A program made the translations under genes and the position numbers. Shown here piece after piece: positions 42,834 to 45,886 of a DNA stretch of 45,886 nt. The stretch covers positions 1 through 45,886 of the forward strand of contig JAJPKR010000054.1 in the NCBI GenBank assembly GCA_021323595.1. The letters are read 5' to 3'. This DNA comes from Terriglobia bacterium (GTDB lineage Bacteria > Acidobacteriota > Terriglobia > Terriglobales > SCQP01). The number at the start of each line of letters is the position of its first letter. Position 1 is the first letter of the stretch. The notes beneath the pieces were generated by a model. That model worked only from the letters and a program-made list of their open reading frames with translations. It had not been told where the DNA came from and did no database searches.

Positions 42834-45269
42834 TCAGGGCAGATTTAACAACGTCCGATAAACCGCGAAATTGGCGCTGGTCACGGCAGTGAGAAAATCG
42901 CCATAATTCGCCGGCTCGCCACCGCTGGGAAACCCCCACGAATCCATGCCCAAAGCTGTGATCGCGCTGCCGTCATACGCGTTGTCGCGCCGGGTCAGCA
43001 GGCCCCAATCGGCTTGTTCGCCGCGATTGTCGTAGAGTTCCCACCACTTGTAGCCGACGACATGATACGTGCCGCTGGCGCTATCGTGCGCCATCATCAG
43101 CAACTGCACCCGGGACGCGAACAACTGGCCGCGGGCCGCTTGCGTCGCACTCTGCGGTTCGGTCGTGTCGGGGCCGGGGTCGGAAGCGAGCGGCGAATCC
43201 GGCTGGGCGAGATAACCTTCCCAGGCGATCCACGGCTTGTCGCCGCCATATTGCGTGATAAAGTCCACGCGCGCCTGATCGTTGCAGGATGCGCAGCCGG
43301 TGGGAATGCTGGCCACCGGCAGCACATCCAAGTATGGCGCGGCCGCGGCCAGGATTTGTTGCCGGGGCGGCGCGCCCCAGCCGCCCAGCGTCGTCGGACC
43401 CAAGTAAAGAATGCCAGGCGCTTCCGTGGCGAGCGTCTGCTTGATCACCGAAAAATAATGATCGGCGAAATGTTGCAGAAAATCGTTGAGATCCTGCGCC
43501 ATGGCGGCGGTGGCGCCGTCGAGCCGGTAGGGGTCGCGCGGCACCCACGCATGCGTGCCGTCTTCGTCAAGCAGCCCGCTGCCCGTTCCCCAGCCGCCGC
43601 TGTCGCCGAAGGTCGTGTAGTTCGAGCCCCAGGCGGAATTGAGGGCAGCGATACTGCCGCCGTAACGCGCGGAGAGCCAATTCGCGAGTTCCTGTTTGGA
43701 GTAAACGGTCGTGTCGGTGTAAGCGATGGGGTTGCCGTTGGCGTCGACACCGGTAAGTTGCGTGGGCGGCGTCACCAGGACGATCCAGCCAAGGTTGGGC
43801 TCGGTGCGGCCATTTCCGCCATCGGGAACGCCATCGGTCAGGGTTGGAAAGTCCGGCCCGGCGCCAAAGCCCATGAGTTCGTCGGTATCATCCACGTTGA
43901 AGCCCACGAGGTAATCGCTATGCGGGCTATGGATCCAGTTGTATTCGACGTTGGCGGGGTCGGCGAGATCCTTCTGCAGCCAAAGCGCGAAATTCGGATC
44001 GAAGATGTCCGGCATCGCGTGCCGGTAGCCGGTATAAACGCTTCCGGCCACCGGCGCGATGAGGTCCTTTACGGGATTCGCGTACGCATTCGGATTGCGC
44101 GAGTAGTGCGCGGGCCAGAGGAGGCCGGTGAAGGCGATGGGGGCGGGATTTGCATGATCCGGAGTATTCCAGCTTGCGCTGGTGGTGGTGGGAAGGACGT
44201 AAAGGCTGGCATATTCCGCCGCCGTATTGAAACCCCAACTCTTCATCCTGCGCACGATCTGGGGCCCCCACGTCACGCTCGCGTCGCCGTATTTTTCGGC
44301 CACCGCGGAACACGGCGAAAGCAGCGCCGGCGCTAACAGACTCACACAGGCGGTGCCATCGAGTTCGACGCCGAACTGATCCGCACCGGGATCCGACGCA
44401 TCGGCGTGGTATACGCCGCGCATCCAAAACACGTTGCCGGCCGGCGTGCAGAGCCACCAGCGGCCGGAGATCTTGGCGGTATAGAAATGGGGTGCCGGGC
44501 CGGCGGGGCAGGGCATCTCGGTCGCGCCGCCGTATTCATCCAAGGTGGCCGAACCCACGAGCAAATTGAACGTGGCGCCGCCGGTCAGCGGCGTAGCGCC
44601 AGAGTCGGTGACCACCACGCTTACCGAATGAATGCCCGCGACCGTGGGCGTGCCGGTGATCGTTCCCCCCGGGTCAAGAACCAGCCCAGCGGGCAGGGAA
44701 CTGCCTGCAGCCAGCGTCCACCGGTACGGTGCCGTGCCGCCGCTGGCGCTGAGCACCGCCTCATAAGGCGCGCCGAGCAGAGCCGCGTGCAATCCCGTAG
44801 TGGTGATCAGATGCGATGTGCCCGGCGTCGGCGCGCTGCCGCTCCCGCTCAAGCTTACGGTCGCGCCATTGGCGGCCGCACCCGAAGTAGCGACGTTCAA
44901 CACCGCCGTCGTGGGTCCAGAAACGGCGGGAGTGAACGTGACCTGAATGGCGACGGATTGGCCGCCGGAGATCGAGAGCGGAAGAGTTGGCGCATTCGTG
45001 ATCCCGAAGACAGCGGAACTGATCGTCAGGCCGGTCAGCGAAAAACTGCGCTTTCCGCTATTGCTGATCGTCACCAACTGCGAGGCGCTTGGGCTGCCCA
45101 CGCTTTGCGAACCGAACTGCAGCGCGACCGGTGCCACGGCCAGCGTGCCGGTGGCCGCCGCGACGGCGGAAGAAGTCGAGGTGATCGAACTGCCCCCGCC
45201 ACAGTGATTCGAGACCAAGGATAAGACTGGGACTAAGGAAAAAATGAGGCGTTTGCTGCAATATTTCAT
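42834..45269 (-). CDS. Secreted multidomain glycosidase-like protein
   Basis: The product is 811 residues. An export signal (LIFSLVPVLSLVSNHCGGG) resembles acidobacterial lipoproteins, but His at -1 of the Cys is not a normal lipobox. Next is a choice-of-anchor-D/ASPM-like domain (residues about 42-150: VALQFGSQSVGSPSASQLVT, QVTFTPAVSGPTTAVLNV), then a putative-Ig He_PIG domain (SGGTAPYRWTLAAGSSLPAG, DPGGTITGTPTVAGIHSV), then a catalytic-looking region of about 560 residues beginning KISGRWWLCTPAGNVFWMRG, which recalls GH50/agarase-like and GH42-like TIM barrels. Candidate acidic residues include IAWEGYLAQPDS and FNVDDTDELMGF. The substrate and exact family are unresolved. It is convergent with the cyclase gene, 41 bases apart. 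Confidence 0.78.
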   Translation of the reverse strand: MKYCSKRLIFSLVPVLSLVSNHCGGGSSITSTSSAVAAATGTLAVAPVALQFGSQSVGSPSASQLVTISNSGKRSFSLTGLTISSAVFGITNAPTLPLSISGGQSVAIQVTFTPAVSGPTTAVLNVATSGAAANGATVSLSGSGSAPTPGTSHLITTTGLHAALLGAPYEAVLSASGGTAPYRWTLAAGSSLPAGLVLDPGGTITGTPTVAGIHSVSVVVTDSGATPLTGGATFNLLVGSATLDEYGGATEMPCPAGPAPHFYTAKISGRWWLCTPAGNVFWMRGVYHADASDPGADQFGVELDGTACVSLLAPALLSPCSAVAEKYGDASVTWGPQIVRRMKSWGFNTAAEYASLYVLPTTTSASWNTPDHANPAPIAFTGLLWPAHYSRNPNAYANPVKDLIAPVAGSVYTGYRHAMPDIFDPNFALWLQKDLADPANVEYNWIHSPHSDYLVGFNVDDTDELMGFGAGPDFPTLTDGVPDGGNGRTEPNLGWIVLVTPPTQLTGVDANGNPIAYTDTTVYSKQELANWLSARYGGSIAALNSAWGSNYTTFGDSGGWGTGSGLLDEDGTHAWVPRDPYRLDGATAAMAQDLNDFLQHFADHYFSVIKQTLATEAPGILYLGPTTLGGWGAPPRQQILAAAAPYLDVLPVASIPTGCASCNDQARVDFITQYGGDKPWIAWEGYLAQPDSPLASDPGPDTTEPQSATQAARGQLFASRVQLLMMAHDSASGTYHVVGYKWWELYDNRGEQADWGLLTRRDNAYDGSAITALGMDSWGFPSGGEPANYGDFLTAVTSANFAVYRTLLNLP

Positions 45270-45605
45270 GGGAGGGTCGGGAGAAGGACTGCCGAGCGCT
45301 GCGACGGAGGCTGCGTTCGAGCTGCCGGCCTGACATCGCCGTCCGGATGTTTACCGACCCAAAGTGTACGGATTGAGCACTAGGGAAAATACTGGTCTGA
45401 CGAGCAAAAGTAGGGCAGTTGCGGTCAGCCGATGCCGACGTTTCATAGGTTTACCGTCGCGAATAACCCTTCGCCACTCAGGTAAACTCCCGATTGGCAT
45501 CTTCGGAAGTGAACCGGATTTGCTCGCGGCGGGCGACCGGATTACGATCGGCAATCCCTTTGCGCAGTTCAGTGAAGGATAATTCAGGCAACCAGGAGAC
45601 GCGCG
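45270..45605. other. Intergenic region between divergent genes
   Basis: These 336 bases hold no gene I can support; the short open frames on both strands have biased, low-complexity composition. A GATAAT box (45578-45583) and AGGAGA (about 45595-45600) precede the rightward RsbR-like gene. No clear promoter is seen for the leftward glycosidase-like gene. Confidence 0.5.
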
Positions 45606-45886
45606 ATGGCGAATTGGGTCGAACAAGAGACGCGGCCGGCACAAACTTCAGGGACCCGGGAATTGCTGCGGGAGTTGGTGGCGCACCTGCGGCAGAATCG
45701 CACGGTCTTGCGCGAGGAGTGGGCCCGGCGCATTACGGAAGCGAAATTGCTCACGGCCATGAGCAAGGAAGAGATTTTCGCCGAGGCCACCGCCGTGTAC
45801 GACAACTACATCGAGGCGCTCGAGTCGGGCACCTTCGAAGCGCTGCAAGCCTACGCCCGCAACCTCTCCGAGCGCATCATTCCGCG
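45606..45886 (+). CDS. RsbR-like N-terminal domain protein, cut by the window edge
   Basis: Ninety-three residues are visible from ATG 45606, with AGGAGA seven bases upstream. The sequence TRELLRELVAHLRQNRTVLR, EEWARRITEAKLLTAMSKEE, YDNYIEALESGTFEALQAYA and RNLSERIIPR is a four-helix, globin-like RsbRD N-terminal domain. In relatives it precedes either a STAS domain (stressosome-type anti-anti-sigma co-antagonist) or a histidine kinase/phosphatase output. The output domain lies beyond the window, so whether this is a stressosome component or a sensor kinase cannot be decided here. Confidence 0.8.
   Translation, partial: MANWVEQETRPAQTSGTRELLRELVAHLRQNRTVLREEWARRITEAKLLTAMSKEEIFAEATAVYDNYIEALESGTFEALQAYARNLSERIIP

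Noticed and set aside
45351-45644. Small open frames on both strands in the right-hand intergenic region
   Set aside because: No ribosome sites, no conserved motifs, and they overlap one another and the start of the RsbR-like gene.
1-45886. Insertion sequence, integrase, tRNA attachment site or CRISPR array to explain the kdp-flanking repeat
   Set aside because: I found no transposase, integrase, tRNA-like sequence or regularly spaced repeats; the only long repeat seen is the pirin-tail pair.

Overview
The window is GC-rich and bacterial. Its gene content points to Acidobacteriota, probably a soil or plant-litter heterotroph. The evidence is an Oar-like TonB receptor with a carboxypeptidase-regulatory-like N-terminus, a very large BNR/sortilin-type secreted protein, a choice-of-anchor-D glycosidase-like protein, a Tat-exported GH9 cellulase-like enzyme, an RsbR-type N-terminus, and the characteristic 'EVFGR...YNPGDD...VRVKAGEVRRRLELYY' domain. 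The phylum assignment is inference. I see no tRNA, rRNA, CRISPR array or insertion sequence.

Left part (1-7.6 kb): the 5' end of a TonB-dependent receptor gene runs off the left edge. Divergent to it is a membrane-anchored gene broken by an extra C in a C8 run. A GMC oxidoreductase/TPR pair on the minus strand ends at a strong intrinsic terminator, followed by a nuclease-helicase fusion (DUF2075-like).

Kdp island (7.6-18.7 kb): this is a complete potassium-uptake locus, kdpE-kdpD(kinase half) <- -> kdpF-A-B-C-outer-membrane barrel-two KdpD sensor-half proteins. KdpD is split, with its kinase half and its ATP-binding/Usp half at opposite ends of the locus. One of the two sensor-half paralogues has lost its ATPase residues. 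A 92-bp direct repeat of the 3' end of a pirin gene flanks the whole island: an intact pirin on the right and a pirin-tail relic beside kdpE on the left.

Stress/redox cluster (18.7-22.5 kb): pirin, YceI and a MarR regulator lie on the minus strand. Similar 20-bp near-palindromes sit before marR and before yceI-pirin, which suggests one small regulon. Next comes a two-gene unit of a tiny Tat-exported lysine-rich protein and a JmjC/cupin-4 oxygenase, my best candidate for an undescribed modification system.

Central metabolism and relics (22.7-30.5 kb): NAD malic enzyme, a collapsed S9 peptidase pseudogene, the giant BNR protein, and an overlapping pair for hydroxyproline use (epimerase plus FAD dehydrogenase).

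Sugar region (30.5-41.4 kb): GH9 glycosidase, SGNH esterase, a three-gene sugar ABC transporter, a Gfo/Idh dehydrogenase, fuconolactonase-like amidohydrolase, mutarotase, SDR, and FAH-family hydrolase. Together they outline a non-phosphorylating L-fucose/L-rhamnose-type pathway, but the aldonate dehydratase is not here.

Right edge (41.4-45.9 kb): a PAS-PAS-GGDEF cyclase, a secreted glycosidase-like protein, and the start of an RsbR-like gene cut by the window end.
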